A DNA stretch of 64,000 nucleotides from Halomonas jincaotanensis. GTDB lineage: Bacteria > Pseudomonadota > Gammaproteobacteria > Pseudomonadales > Halomonadaceae. Positions within the stretch are counted from its first letter, which is position 1. Each line of letters starts with the position of its first letter. The translations under genes were made by a program, and so were the position numbers. The stretch is from NCBI RefSeq assembly GCF_018448785.1, contig NZ_JAHCLU010000007.1, positions 62,001 through 126,000 of the forward strand, written 5' to 3'. The notes beneath the pieces are model-generated. The model was not told the origin of the DNA. It ran no database searches and saw only the letters and a program-made list of their open reading frames with translations. Below, in pieces: positions 44,003 to 54,200 of the stretch.

Positions 44003-45178
44003 TCAGCGAGCGTTAGCGGATAATGAATAGGGCGCGCCGTGTTCCTGCCACTGCGAATCCGGCACGATCACGATCTTGCCAAGGTAGTTGCTGCCACGAT
44101 TGACGAAGTAGGTTTCGGCCTCGTGCAGGTCGGAAAGCTTGAAAGCGGCGTGCAGGACTGGCTTCAACTGGCCGGCGCGGATCCAGGTTACCAGTTGCTC
44201 GGCCTCTTCACGGGTGCCGTGCGAGACGCCGAAGATCTGCACCTGGTAAAGATAGATACGTGTCCACATGATCTCGCTGACGTTACCGCCACTGGCCCCG
44301 GCGATGCTCAACCGTGGATAGCTCTCGCGGCTCGCCATGTCGAAGATCATGGCGTCGATGAAGCGATCGGTCATCTCGCCGCCGACCAGGTCCATCACGG
44401 CATCGAAAGGACGGCCGTCGGTCAGCTCGCGCACCTTGTCGGTGAAATCGTCCATGGAGGAGCGATCCAGCACGGCTTCGGCGCCGAGCTCGAGCAATGC
44501 CGTGGCCTTGTCCGGCTGGCTGAGCGCATAGGGTATCGCGCCCATGATCCGGCACAGCTGGATCAGTGCCGTACCCACCCCGCCGCTGGCGCCGGTAACC
44601 AGTATCCGCTCGCCGGCCTTCACGCCGGCCGACGTCAGCATGTGCAGCGCCGTCTGGTAGGAACACATGCCCATGGCGGCGAGTTCGGCATCGCCGAGCT
44701 CGGGATTTTCCACCCGATGGAACTGCTCCGAAGGCACGGCGATATATTCGGCGTACCCGCCATCAGTGCCATGACCGTAGTAATCGGGCCTAAGATTGAT
44801 GTCGCGCCGCGCATCGGCATAAAGGTTGAAGTCCAGCAGACCGCGATGCCCGATGCGCTCGACATCCACGCCCTCACCAACGGCGACCACGCGCCCGGCC
44901 ACGTCGGCACCCTGGATACGTGGAAAGCTCAGCGTCGGTGTGCCCCCCATGGCGAATGAGGCCACCTCGCCCTTGTCCTTGGTGGGATAGAGCCCTTCGC
45001 GCGCCTTGCGATCGGTATTGTTCTTTGCTGTCGCCGTCACCTGCACCAGTACCTCGCCCTCGGCGGGCCGGGGCGTAGGCACGTCCTGCCGATAGACGAG
45101 CTTGTCGAGGCCGCCATGACCGGTCAACAGCATGGCTGCCATGGTCTCGGGAATAGTATTGGGCGTATCGGATGCCAT
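44003..45178 (-). CDS. Zinc-free medium-chain dehydrogenase/quinone oxidoreductase-like
   Basis: 391 residues, ATG 45178 with AGGAGG 6 bases upstream. MDR fold: GroES-like N-terminal part (FPRIQGADVAGRVVAVGEG), then the nucleotide-binding domain with VTGASGGVGTALIQL. No structural zinc cysteines and no GHE catalytic zinc motif, so it is in the quinone oxidoreductase/enoyl reductase branch, likely using NADPH. Substrate unknown. The stop is 84 bases before the racemase start, so the two may share a promoter. Confidence 0.87.
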   Translation of the reverse strand: MASDTPNTIPETMAAMLLTGHGGLDKLVYRQDVPTPRPAEGEVLVQVTATAKNNTDRKAREGLYPTKDKGEVASFAMGGTPTLSFPRIQGADVAGRVVAVGEGVDVERIGHRGLLDFNLYADARRDINLRPDYYGHGTDGGYAEYIAVPSEQFHRVENPELGDAELAAMGMCSYQTALHMLTSAGVKAGERILVTGASGGVGTALIQLCRIMGAIPYALSQPDKATALLELGAEAVLDRSSMDDFTDKVRELTDGRPFDAVMDLVGGEMTDRFIDAMIFDMASRESYPRLSIAGASGGNVSEIMWTRIYLYQVQIFGVSHGTREEAEQLVTWIRAGQLKPVLHAAFKLSDLHEAETYFVNRGSNYLGKIVIVPDSQWQEHGAPYSLSANAR

Positions 45179-45317
45179 CTGCTGCCTCCTTGCGTTGGCC
45201 AGTGTCTCTAGGCGTGACAATAGCAAACTTTGCCCCGCTCAACAGGGTGCCTCGGGCGCCGGTAAAGGCTTGAGGCAAGAAGATCCTGCGCTTTCCTGGA
45301 GAAATTCGACCCCTTCA

Positions 45318-45359
45318 TGTTGCACTGCACCAATTCCTTTGCTATTGTGCATTGCAACA
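45318..45359 (+). promoter_or_regulatory. Promoter with overlapping inverted-repeat operator for the phasin gene
   Basis: TTGCAC (45320-45325) and TATTGT (45343-45348) are 17 bases apart, and TGC just before the latter gives an extended -10. They overlap an inverted repeat: TGTTGCACTGCAC (45318-45330) and GTGCATTGCAACA (45347-45359), which match as complements except for one position. The arms sit over the -35 and -10 boxes, as a repressor site would. PhaR repressors control phasin genes in other bacteria and bind TGC-rich palindromes, so PhaR is the likely ligand (inference). Confidence 0.65.
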
Positions 45360-45427
45360 GAGACGAGGAAGGCATCGGGAGACACCCAGGGCCTTCTAGA
45401 TATTTAGAACCCTCAGGAGGGTCAATC

Positions 45428-45868
45428 ATGCAAAACTTCGACACCAAGCAGATCACCGAGCAGTTTGAATCCATGTTCTTCGCTCCGGCTCGTGCCTACG
45501 CTGAGCTTTCCGTGAATTACACCGAGAAGCTGATCAACGCCCAGCTCGACGCTGGCAAGGCTTACTCCGACACCAGCCTGGCCCAGCTGCGCAACCTCAT
45601 GAACGTCAAGGATGCCGAAGGCCTCCGCGACTACATGGAAGGCCAGCAGCAAGTCGCCAAGGACCTGACCGAGCGCCTGAAAGGCGATGCCGAGAAGGTT
45701 GTGGCCCTGCAGCAGGACTTCGTCAAGGACAGCCAGAAACTGACCGAAGAGAACGTCAAGCAGAGCCAGAAGCTTGCCGAAGAGAACGTCGAGAAGACCC
45801 GGAAGGCTGCCGAGAGCAACGTCAAGCAGGCGACCGACACCGCCGCCAAGACTGCCAAAACAGCCTGA
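45428..45868 (+). CDS. phaP: Phasin (polyhydroxyalkanoate granule protein)
   Basis: 146 residues, ATG 45428 with AGGAGG 7 bases upstream. N-terminal FEEQ-like region, FAPARAYAELSVNYTEKL and QLDAGKAYSDTSLAQLRNL match the phasin family (TIGR01841-type). The C-terminal third has 11-residue periodic segments: SQKLTEENVKQ, SQKLAEENVEK, TRKAAESNVKQ, an amphipathic alpha-helix or coiled coil. Coats PHA granules, controls their size and number. Followed by a perfect terminator hairpin, and preceded by its own operator-like promoter, so a strongly expressed single gene is likely. Related to acetyl-CoA supply from the maeB-pdh operon. Confidence 0.92.
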   Translation: MQNFDTKQITEQFESMFFAPARAYAELSVNYTEKLINAQLDAGKAYSDTSLAQLRNLMNVKDAEGLRDYMEGQQQVAKDLTERLKGDAEKVVALQQDFVKDSQKLTEENVKQSQKLAEENVEKTRKAAESNVKQATDTAAKTAKTA

Positions 45869-45909
45869 CCCAGGCGCCGGCCATGCCGGTGCGCTGAGAG
45901 GGTAACGCC

Positions 45910-45940
45910 AAGAGCCGCCGATCGATGATCGGCGGCTCTT
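45910..45940. terminator. Strong hairpin between phasin and corA
   Basis: AAGAGCCGCCGATC (45910-45923) pairs perfectly over 14 bases with GATCGGCGGCTCTT (45927-45940); loop GAT. TTTCGTT follows. Works as a Rho-independent terminator for the phasin gene, and by symmetry may serve the converging corA transcript. Confidence 0.85.
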
Positions 45941-46011
45941 TCGTTGATAACCCCTTTCTTGATGAACGTCCTGTTCATCAACATCCATCAAGCCAGGCTG
46001 GCGCCATGCGC

Positions 46012-46980
46012 TCAGAGCCAGCGCTTGCGCCGGAACAACCACAGTAGCCCCAGCCCGATAGCCAGCATCAGCCCCATTAACATGAAGTACCCATAACGGT
46101 AACCGAGCTCGGGCATGTGGGCGAAGTTCATGCCGTAGATGCCGGCGAGGAAGGTCAGCGGCACGAAGATCGCAGTGATGACCGTGAGAACCCGCATGGT
46201 GATATTGAGCTGATGCGAAGACAGCGAGATATAGCCGTCGATCAGGTCGCCGCAGATGTCGTAGTACATCTGGGTCAGGCTGTGCAGACGTTCGAAGCGC
46301 TCATGCACGTCGTTGATGGCGTGCAGGGTGTCCTCGTTGTCGCGCGGCAGATGCGAGTAGTCGTAGGCGGTAAGCTCCTGAGTGATGCCGACATGGTAGT
46401 TGAAGACCCGCCGCATTTTCACCAACCGCGAGCGATAGGCGATGATCCGACGCATCAGGGCGTCGCTTCCCGCATCGATGAGTTCGTCCTCCAGGTCACT
46501 GAGTGCGTTCTCGAACTCGAGCAGGCTGTCCAGGTAGAATCCCGCCGAGACGTACATGACCCTGAGCGCGACATGCTCGGGCGAGCGACGCAGTAGCCTG
46601 CTGCCCTCGTGCGCCATCAGGCGATCGATGCTCAACGCCGTGCCGGGATGCAGGCTGATGAGAAAGCGCTCGCCAAGAAAGAAGGCGACCTGCTGGGGGA
46701 CGAAGTTGAGCTCGGCATCGAACGAGGAAATCCCCCGATAAAGAATCAGGGTATGCTGCTCGAACTCCTCGATCTTGGGCGGATGACGTTCGCGATGGGC
46801 GTCGTCGATGGCCAGTGGGTGGCAACCGAACGCCTCCAGCAGCTCCCGCTCGCGTGCCTGTGGCTCGCCCTGAAGGTCGATCCATAGCTGGCTGTCGGGG
46901 GTCTCGCGCCAGCGCGCGAGCAGCTCCTCTCCCCCTTGGGTCACCTCGCCATCGTTGTCGAGCAGTAGCGTGCGTATCAT
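46012..46980 (-). CDS. corA: CorA-family divalent cation transporter
   Basis: 322 residues from ATG 46980 (GAGG 11 bases upstream); an alternative ATG lies at 47025. Large cytosolic N-terminal domain, then two C-terminal helices with the selectivity loop YGMNFAHMPE between them. The C-terminal RRKRW tail is basic. The family includes CorA (Mg2+, Co2+ uptake) and ZntB (Zn2+); the N-terminal half looks nearer to ZntB than to E. coli CorA, so Mg2+ and Zn2+ are both possible. Converges on the phasin gene and diverges from chrA. Confidence 0.9.
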   Translation of the reverse strand: MIRTLLLDNDGEVTQGGEELLARWRETPDSQLWIDLQGEPQARERELLEAFGCHPLAIDDAHRERHPPKIEEFEQHTLILYRGISSFDAELNFVPQQVAFFLGERFLISLHPGTALSIDRLMAHEGSRLLRRSPEHVALRVMYVSAGFYLDSLLEFENALSDLEDELIDAGSDALMRRIIAYRSRLVKMRRVFNYHVGITQELTAYDYSHLPRDNEDTLHAINDVHERFERLHSLTQMYYDICGDLIDGYISLSSHQLNITMRVLTVITAIFVPLTFLAGIYGMNFAHMPELGYRYGYFMLMGLMLAIGLGLLWLFRRKRWL

Positions 46981-47072
46981 CGTTTGGTCATCCTCGGACG
47001 AGACAATGACTGGCAAGATACGCAAGCGCTTGAGCTTTGCCCAGTTTTCTCCTTTTCACATGGAGACGCGAC

Positions 47073-48266
47073 ATGCCCGACCACCGCCGCAGAATCGGCG
47101 AGATCTTTCGTGCCTTCCTGTTGCTGGGCCTGACTTCCTTCGGAGGGCCCATCGCGCATCTGGGGTATTTTCGCGGCGAGTTCGTCGCCCGGCGACAGTG
47201 GCTGGACGAGAAGGCCTACGCGGATCTAGTGGCGCTCTGCCAGTTTCTTCCCGGTCCGGCGAGCAGCCAGGTAGGCTTCGCCCTGGGGCTGATGCGCGGC
47301 GGACCAATCGGCGCGCTGGCCGCCTGGGTGGCGTTCACCCTACCCTCAGCGCTGTTGTTGGTGCTGTTCGCCATGGGCGCGGCAAGTTTCGAGGGCCCGC
47401 TGGGCAGCGCCTTGCTGCATGGCCTGAAGATCGTGGCCGTGGCCATCGTCGCGCATGCGGTGTGGGGTATGGCGCGCCAGCTCTGCCCGGATCGGCCGCG
47501 CGCCACCATCGCCATCGCAGCGGTGTTACTGGTGATTGGCGTGGGCGGTGCCCTGGGGCAGGTCACGGCGATTCTGATGGGTGGACTGGCCGGTCTCTGG
47601 TGCTGCCGCGACGGCGCCGTTGGTGATGCGGACACCCTGGCCATGCCGATCTCGAAACGCGTCGGCATGATCTGCCTGGCGATCTTTGCGGCGTTACTGG
47701 TCGGTTTGCCGCTGCTGGTGATGGCCGGGGCCGGCCAGGGCCTGGTAGTGGTCGATGCGTTTTATCGCGCCGGGGCGCTGGTGTTCGGCGGCGGCCATGT
47801 GGTGTTGCCGCTGCTGGAAGCGGAGACGGTGCAATCGGGGTGGATGAGCGCCGACGACTTCCTGGCCGGTTACGGTGCCGCCCAGGCGGTGCCGGGACCG
47901 CTGTTCACCTTCGCCGCCTACCTGGGGACGTTCGTTGAAGGTGGTGGGATGATCACCGCCCTGCTGGCGTTGCTGGTCATCTTCATCCCCGGCTTCTTGT
48001 TGCTGCTGGCCGCCCTGCCGTTCTGGCACGAGCTGCGTGCCCGGCCAGGCATCCAGGCGGGGCTGCGGGGCGCCAATGCGGCCGTGGTCGGTCTGCTGGG
48101 GGCGGCGCTGTATGACCCGGTGTGGACGAGCGCGATCCTTGGCCGGGCGGAGTTCGCCCTGGCGCTGGTCGGCTTTGCGTTACTGAGCGTATGGAAGCTG
48201 CCGCCGTGGATGGTGGTGCTGGTCTGCGCGCTGGGCGGCATGCTGCTCGGCGTGGGTGATACCTGA
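47073..48266 (+). CDS. chrA: Chromate transporter ChrA
   Basis: 397 residues, ATG 47073 with GGAG 9 bases upstream. The two CHR halves are recognisable: GLTSFGGPIAHLGYFRGEFV, then FLPGPASSQVGF in the first, and GALVFGGGHVVLPLLE, then AQAVPGPLFTFAAYLG in the second. About 10-12 membrane helices. Exports chromate from the cytosol as an anion, energised by membrane potential. No chrB regulator nearby, so the gene may be constitutive. Diverges from corA. Confidence 0.93.
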   Translation: MPDHRRRIGEIFRAFLLLGLTSFGGPIAHLGYFRGEFVARRQWLDEKAYADLVALCQFLPGPASSQVGFALGLMRGGPIGALAAWVAFTLPSALLLVLFAMGAASFEGPLGSALLHGLKIVAVAIVAHAVWGMARQLCPDRPRATIAIAAVLLVIGVGGALGQVTAILMGGLAGLWCCRDGAVGDADTLAMPISKRVGMICLAIFAALLVGLPLLVMAGAGQGLVVVDAFYRAGALVFGGGHVVLPLLEAETVQSGWMSADDFLAGYGAAQAVPGPLFTFAAYLGTFVEGGGMITALLALLVIFIPGFLLLLAALPFWHELRARPGIQAGLRGANAAVVGLLGAALYDPVWTSAILGRAEFALALVGFALLSVWKLPPWMVVLVCALGGMLLGVGDT

Positions 48267-48277
48267 ACGCCTCAGCA

Positions 48278-49213
48278 TTATTGCGCTGGCGTTGAGGACA
48301 CCAGCGTCTGGGTATCGCTCTGGCTATCGTCCGGTGTGTCGTCGCCTTCAAGCGTCACCGGTCCATTGAGGTAGCGGAACATGAAATCAAATCCACGCGG
48401 CAGGCTGGCCCGCCACACGCGCCAGGTGTGCCCACCCGGCAACACGTCCATGGAGACCTGGCCCGGCTGGTACGGGTCCAGTGAACGCTTCAGCAGGCGC
48501 GCGTGATGCTCGGTGTTGAACCTGTCACGATGGCCCGCCGTGAGGTAGAGAGGAACGATGATGTCCTTTGCCAGGTAATCGTCGAGATGGGCAGTGTAAT
48601 TGCGCTGTTCCCAGAGGTCTTGATCGAACTCGCCATCACGTTCGAAGGCTGGGTGATACCAGGCCGAGGAGTCGGCGGGAGGCAGCGGATGATAGATCGC
48701 CGGGCTGAAGGCCGCCGCCGCCCCGAAGCGCTCGGGGTGCTCGAGGGCGAAGTTCACCGCGCCGAAGCCACCCGCCGAGAGGCCCGCCACCCCCCGCCAT
48801 TCCCGCTTGGCCACCACATGCCAGCTACTCTCGACATGCGGAATCAAATCTTCCAGAAACGCGGTGCGGGCCTGCTCATTGACGCCATCGATCCACCAGC
48901 TCTGGCTGCCGGGCATGACGATGAGCGACGGGGGAATCACCCCTCGACGGATCAGCCGGTCGACCTTCAGACGCAGGCGACCACCGCGTGCCCAGTCGGT
49001 TTCGCTGCCGAAAGAGCCGTGCAGCAGGTAGATCACCGGATAGGCCTGATGAGATACCGCATAGCCTTCAGGCAGATAGATGGTGTAGGGGTAATCGCGC
49101 CCGAGGGTTTCCGAGAAGAATGCTTGCTCGCTGATCTGCCCCGCGGCCTTCGCCTGGCCCGCTTGGAACAACCCGAACAGGGCAAGCGCGATAACGCTGA
49201 ATTTCATCGACAT
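48278..49213 (-). CDS. Secreted alpha/beta-hydrolase esterase (EsterD family)
   Basis: 311 residues from ATG 49213 (GGAG 7 bases upstream; ATG 49207 also possible). The N-terminus MSMKFSVIALALFGLFQAGQ with AKA cleavage site looks like a signal peptide. Catalytic features of the esterase D family: oxyanion-type LLHGSFG, the nucleophile Ser in GLSAGGFGA, and a final His in LPGGHTW. Family members include tributyrin, enterobactin or acetyl ester hydrolases; substrate not known. Converges on chrA with only 11 bases between. Confidence 0.85.
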   Translation of the reverse strand: MSMKFSVIALALFGLFQAGQAKAAGQISEQAFFSETLGRDYPYTIYLPEGYAVSHQAYPVIYLLHGSFGSETDWARGGRLRLKVDRLIRRGVIPPSLIVMPGSQSWWIDGVNEQARTAFLEDLIPHVESSWHVVAKREWRGVAGLSAGGFGAVNFALEHPERFGAAAAFSPAIYHPLPPADSSAWYHPAFERDGEFDQDLWEQRNYTAHLDDYLAKDIIVPLYLTAGHRDRFNTEHHARLLKRSLDPYQPGQVSMDVLPGGHTWRVWRASLPRGFDFMFRYLNGPVTLEGDDTPDDSQSDTQTLVSSTPAQ

Positions 49214-49379
49214 CTGCCTTCTCCATGTGACCATCCGCAACCAGCGGACGGCGCAATACGGGTGAGAGGGAATTCATGAGCTATCGCGCGGTCAGACGCC
49301 CCGTCAGGGTGGTGAGTTCCCTTAGGCCAACGGCCGGCCGGCTGGTGCCTGGCGTATACCCTGAAGGTCTGGAGACCCC

Positions 49380-50396
49380 ATGAAACGCATCGAGGAAATT
49401 TATTGGCTACGTTTTTACGGTTGCCTGGCGGTGTTCGTCTTCCACCTGATTCAGCGCGTCGAGCAGAACTACGCTCCACACCTAGCCCTGGACCTGGCGT
49501 TCATTCCCACCGTGCTCGGCACCCCGATTTTCATCTTCATCTCGATTTTTCTGTTCTCCGCGCGTTATGGCAACGATGTTCCACATAACTTCCTTGCCAG
49601 TCGACTCAAGTACGTGATGGTGCCCTATGTCGTCTATGGCCTGATCTACTCCCTCGCCGAGTATCTGCGGCTTTACGCTGACGATGCGCGAGTGGGGTTT
49701 ATCGACCACATGATCGAATATCTGGTCTTCGCCGGCTGGCACGGTTATTTCTTGATCATTGCCATGCAATTCTACGTGCTGTTCTGGCTTTACAATCGGC
49801 TCCACCTTCAACGCTATCTCCCCGCCGGACCTTGCTTGCTGATCAGTGCGGTGATCAGCATTGCCTACTGGGCCTTCTGGCGCTGGCAGTCCATCGAGCC
49901 ACCGGGCTACCTGCACTGGATCGCGCCGGTGGGTTGGCTCTATCTGTTCTTTCTGGCACTGTTGGTAGTCAAGTATTATCCGGCACTACAGGCGCAGCCG
50001 TGGATTCGCCGCTTCTCGCATCCTGGCTGGTTGATCGCCATGGTGGCCGGCATCGTGATGTTCACTCTGCGCGGCGAGCTTGCCTATTCCTCGAAGGAAA
50101 CCTGGGTCGTGCCCCTGTTCATTCTCTCGCTGTTATGGGCGATGAACTGGCTGGCCGGAAGGAAGGCCAGTCCTTTGGTCAAAAAGGTCAACGAGAACTC
50201 CTTCGGCATCTATCTCGCCCACCCGCTGTTTTTCTCGGTGGTGGACTTCGTCACCTGGCAGGTGGCGCTTCCGCTATGGCTCTATGTCCTCGCGCTTGCA
50301 GTAGTCGGCATGGGCGGATCGATACTCCTCAACAACCTCGCCAATCAGGCTGACTGGAGCAGCATGCTGCTGGGCAAACGCCTGCGAGTGGTCTGA
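49380..50396 (+). CDS. Membrane O-acyltransferase (Acyl_transf_3-like)
   Basis: 338 residues, ATG with GGAG 7 bases upstream. Starts with RIEEIYWLRFYGCLAVFVFH, the arrangement WLR..C..V..H that holds the conserved catalytic His of acyltransferase 3 proteins, then about 10 membrane helices. A late SFGIYLAHPLFF is typical of the same family. Might decorate exopolysaccharide, LPS or another envelope polymer with acyl groups. Monocistronic; unknown substrate. Confidence 0.86.
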   Translation: MKRIEEIYWLRFYGCLAVFVFHLIQRVEQNYAPHLALDLAFIPTVLGTPIFIFISIFLFSARYGNDVPHNFLASRLKYVMVPYVVYGLIYSLAEYLRLYADDARVGFIDHMIEYLVFAGWHGYFLIIAMQFYVLFWLYNRLHLQRYLPAGPCLLISAVISIAYWAFWRWQSIEPPGYLHWIAPVGWLYLFFLALLVVKYYPALQAQPWIRRFSHPGWLIAMVAGIVMFTLRGELAYSSKETWVVPLFILSLLWAMNWLAGRKASPLVKKVNENSFGIYLAHPLFFSVVDFVTWQVALPLWLYVLALAVVGMGGSILLNNLANQADWSSMLLGKRLRVV

Positions 50397-50402
50397 CGGG
50401 GG

Positions 50403-51110
50403 TTATCCCTCGAAGGCCGCCTTGAGGCGATAGAATTCGGCGACGATGGCCGCCATGGCGTCGGCGTCGTAATCGCAAAGACCACTGACCACCAGTTTCT
50501 TGCTTCCCCTGCCGATCGACTCACCCCCGGCCTGGATACGAAAATCGAGCAAGGCATCCGCCCGCTTGCCGATCACTTCCATGGACGAATCCGCCAGCTC
50601 CAGCCCCGGCGAGGGGGCATCCAGCCGGTCCAGTGAGAACCCCATGCTGTCGTAGATCACCAGGGGCCGTCGCGGGTTGAACATGACCTGCTTGTCTTCC
50701 ATTAAGGGCTTGAGATAGTGAGGGAAGTTCTTGCCCGAAAAGGCCACGTAACAGCGCGTGAAGGCTTCTACGACCGCTTCGTCATGGGTAATTTCGCCGC
50801 TTCGTTCGACTTCCAGGCAGCATTTCCCGGCCTCATCGACAACGCGGATCTTGCCGTCGTCACCCTCACGAAAGCTCAGCAGTGTGCCGTCACCCACCAT
50901 GCTGAGGAAACGAAAGCTCATGCGCTGGGCGAGGCCGTAGTGGGCCAGCACCAGAGCGAACAGCAGATCGCCTGGCACGCAGAACCGCCGTGCTTCCGGG
51001 TTATGGATGGGGTTGTAGTCACCGGCGATGCGCTTGGCAAAGAGGCTCGCCTGCTGAGCGGAAATGCGAATACGCCCCTCTACAGGGGTATGAAAATCAT
51101 CGAGAAACAT
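50403..51110 (-). CDS. DUF3581 protein
   Basis: 235 residues from ATG 51110; the open frame goes further upstream but the family begins MFLDDFHTP. Recognised by SAQQASLFAKRIAGDYNPIHN, FCVPGDLLFALVL and the later RRPLVIYDSMGFSLDRL. DYNPIH resembles the hydratase motif of MaoC/hot-dog enzymes (D..N..H), so a hot-dog fold with a thioester or acyl ligand is possible (inference). Function of DUF3581 is not established. Diverges from the large AsmA-like gene. Confidence 0.85.
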   Translation of the reverse strand: MFLDDFHTPVEGRIRISAQQASLFAKRIAGDYNPIHNPEARRFCVPGDLLFALVLAHYGLAQRMSFRFLSMVGDGTLLSFREGDDGKIRVVDEAGKCCLEVERSGEITHDEAVVEAFTRCYVAFSGKNFPHYLKPLMEDKQVMFNPRRPLVIYDSMGFSLDRLDAPSPGLELADSSMEVIGKRADALLDFRIQAGGESIGRGSKKLVVSGLCDYDADAMAAIVAEFYRLKAAFEG

Positions 51111-51222
51111 GTGCTTGGTGCTGCCTTGAATCGCCGGAATGTGCAAATGATGCCATAAAAATCCGCAGCAACGCAGACCGACCTGCCTGTACCATGACCT
51201 GACGTCGTTTTTCGGGTACCGC

Positions 51223-54200
51223 ATGCCGACCTCGCACGCTAACAAGCCGTCCCGTCATCGCCCCCGTTCTTGCTTACGGCGGCGCCTGGCCTGGCTTCTC
51301 GCCCTGCCGTTGCTGTTGATTCTCGGCTACCTGGCCGTGGCTAACTGGCTACTCAACAGTGACTGGGCACAGGACCGGCTGGCCGAACACAACGACTTGT
51401 CGCTTCGCTGGGGGTCGGGCTGGAGTTGGCTGCCCGGACGTCTCGAGGTCGAGTCATTGCGCCTGCAACGCGAAGACGCCGGCCCCGCCTTACTGTTGGA
51501 GGCAGCGCAAGCCGAACTGGAGGTGTCGCTTCTGGCGCTGTTGACGGGGCGTTTGATGATCGACACCTTCACTGCAGACAAGTTAGGCACCCTGGCCTAC
51601 GGCGTTCATCGTCTGGAAGGGGAAGGAAGTGGCCGGGTCGAGCTGTCGGGATTGAGCCTGGCGCAGGGACAGTTGGCCATCGAGCGCTTGGCCCTTAGGC
51701 TCGACGAGGCCGAGGTGCAACGCGGCAACGCGGTGCTGGCCAGCGACATCCGACTCGACGCCGAGCTCCAGCTCGCCCCATTCCGCCCGGGCGATACGTC
51801 GGGTATGGCGTTGACTCGCTTCTTGAGTGGTGACCTGTCGCTCGAGGCCAGCGCCGATGCCTGGGATGTCTTCGAGCCCTATCTGCGCGAACTCGACTGG
51901 CTGGCGCTGGCTGGACATGGTGACCTCAGCGGTCAGCTGAGGATCGAGCAGGGCGTACTGGCGCCGGGCAGCGAACTGGTGCTGGATTCGCCGTCGCTAT
52001 GGGTGGAACTGGATGAGCGGCGATTGCTCTCGCCGCCCGGCCACCAACAGACCGACGAGATACGCTGGACGGTTGCCAATGAGGCCCCAGAGTCTCACCG
52101 CCTGATCGGTGCCGGCCGTATCATCAGCCGTGTCGAGTCGGGCGACCACGGGCCGACGGCGACGCTCGCCGTGATCCTCGATGACATGACCATGCAGCGG
52201 GCTGGGCTGCCCGGCGATTTCATGACCAGCGAGCGCTTCGCGCTGTACGCCCGTCTACCAGGTGCCGATCTGGCCGGGGCTCCGCGCCGACTTGAGTCAG
52301 CCCGCCTCGAGTGGAAAGGGGCACGTCTGCCTGATGTGGGCCAGCTCTCACACTACCTGCCCGAGGGTGGCCCCCTGTCCCTGCAAAGCGGCAGCGCGCG
52401 TCTGGAAGGGAAACTCAACTACCGGGATGACGCACTCGATGGGCACTTCCGTCTGGCGGGCAATGAGGTAGATCTGACGCTGCTGGGCCAACCACTGCTC
52501 GGCGAGCTGACACTGGACCTGGCGCTGGCCGAGCTGGATCCGCAGAAACGACGCCTGGATCTGTCAGGCACTCGGCTGAAGGTTTCCGCCCGTGGCGAGG
52601 TCGATACGCTACCCCTGACCACCGAGCTCACCCTGGAAGATGCTCGCCTGGAGACGACTGAGCCGCTGGCCAACCTGGTCGGCACCAGCGGGCCGCCCGC
52701 GCTGGATGGACGAATCGCCCTGCGCGGGCATATCGGACACCTGAGCGTGCTGGACGATTTTCTGGTGGATGCAGTGAATGGTCATGGCCTGCGTCTGGAA
52801 GGCGGCGGCGAGCTCGCCGCCAGCCTGCAGGTATCGGGTGGCCGAGTCACTTCGGGCAGCCAACTGGCCGTGGAGACAGACTCGCTGCGTGTCAGTGTCC
52901 TCGACCTCGCCGCCTGGGGCCAAGGCAGCCTTACCGCCACCTGGCTCGATACCTTGCAAGGCCCGCAGGCCCGCCTTGAGGCCCACCTCGAAGATTCGCA
53001 GGTGGCTCGCCTCTCCGACTCGCAACTGCTGATGCGCGGCGGCCGGCTCAACCTGATCGCGGAAAGTCGAGAGTTTAGCCTGACGGCACCGCTGGCATCA
53101 CCGCGGATATCGCTAAACTGGCAGGACGCAGAAATGCCGGATATCACCGCGCTCCAGGCCTATATACCACCGGCGGCATCGGTTGAGCTGCTTTCTGGAC
53201 AAGCGGCGACCACCGGGCGAATCGTCACCGAGGCGGGCCTGTTACGTGGTCGACTCGAGCTGACAGGTCGGCGTATCGCGACACGGGTCATGGAAGAATC
53301 GCTGGTCAGCGAACTGGACCTGGATCTGGTGATCCGCGAAGGCCAGCTCGACGGCAGCCAACTGGACCTCACAGGGACACGGCTCAACATGCAGGCAGCC
53401 GAGGCGAGCAGCATGGGCGAAGAGCGGCTGCAGACCCTGATCATTGCCCGGCGTGCCCGGGTAGGTCCACTGTCGCTTCCAGGCCAGACCGACCCTGCCA
53501 CCGGACTCAACGGCCGGCTGGAGCTGGAGGGGATGGTCGCCAACCTGGGCATGCTCGACGCCTTCCTGCCGGAGGTGCATGGCTTGACCTTGCAGGGTAG
53601 TGGCCGCTTCAGAGCCGACATGCGCCTTGCCGACGACCACCTGCTGCCGGAAAGCTCACTGCGGGTAGAGGCCGACGACCTCGCGGTCGGCTTCCTGGAT
53701 TTCAATGCTGAGGGGCGAGGCACCCTGGAAGCGGTTTTCGACGGCGATGACCAGACACCTGGAGCGCGACTAGACCTTACTCTGCCCCACTTCGCCCTGC
53801 GCCGCCAGGATGAGCAGGACGCTTACGTTACCGGCCGCCACTTCCATCTTGAGACCCATACCTCGCGTTTCGGTATCGACGCCGAGGCCCGATCGTTGGA
53901 TCACTTCACGACGCGGATTCGACTGCCGATTGCCGAGGTCGCTGACCTCTCGCGCTATAACGCCTACTTGCCGGACGATGCAGGCATCGAACTGCTGGAT
54001 GGCCGAGCCAACCTGGAGGTGGACCTCCGCCTGGAAGGAAAGCAGGCCCGCGGAGAAATCACTCTGCAGGCCTTCGGTGCGGCGCTGCGGCTGGGCGAGC
54101 AGCAACTATCCGGCGATCTACGACTCGACGCGCAACTGCGCGATGGCAACCTGACCCATCGCCGCTTCGATGCCTCTGGGTCCCAGTTGCGGCTCGACAA

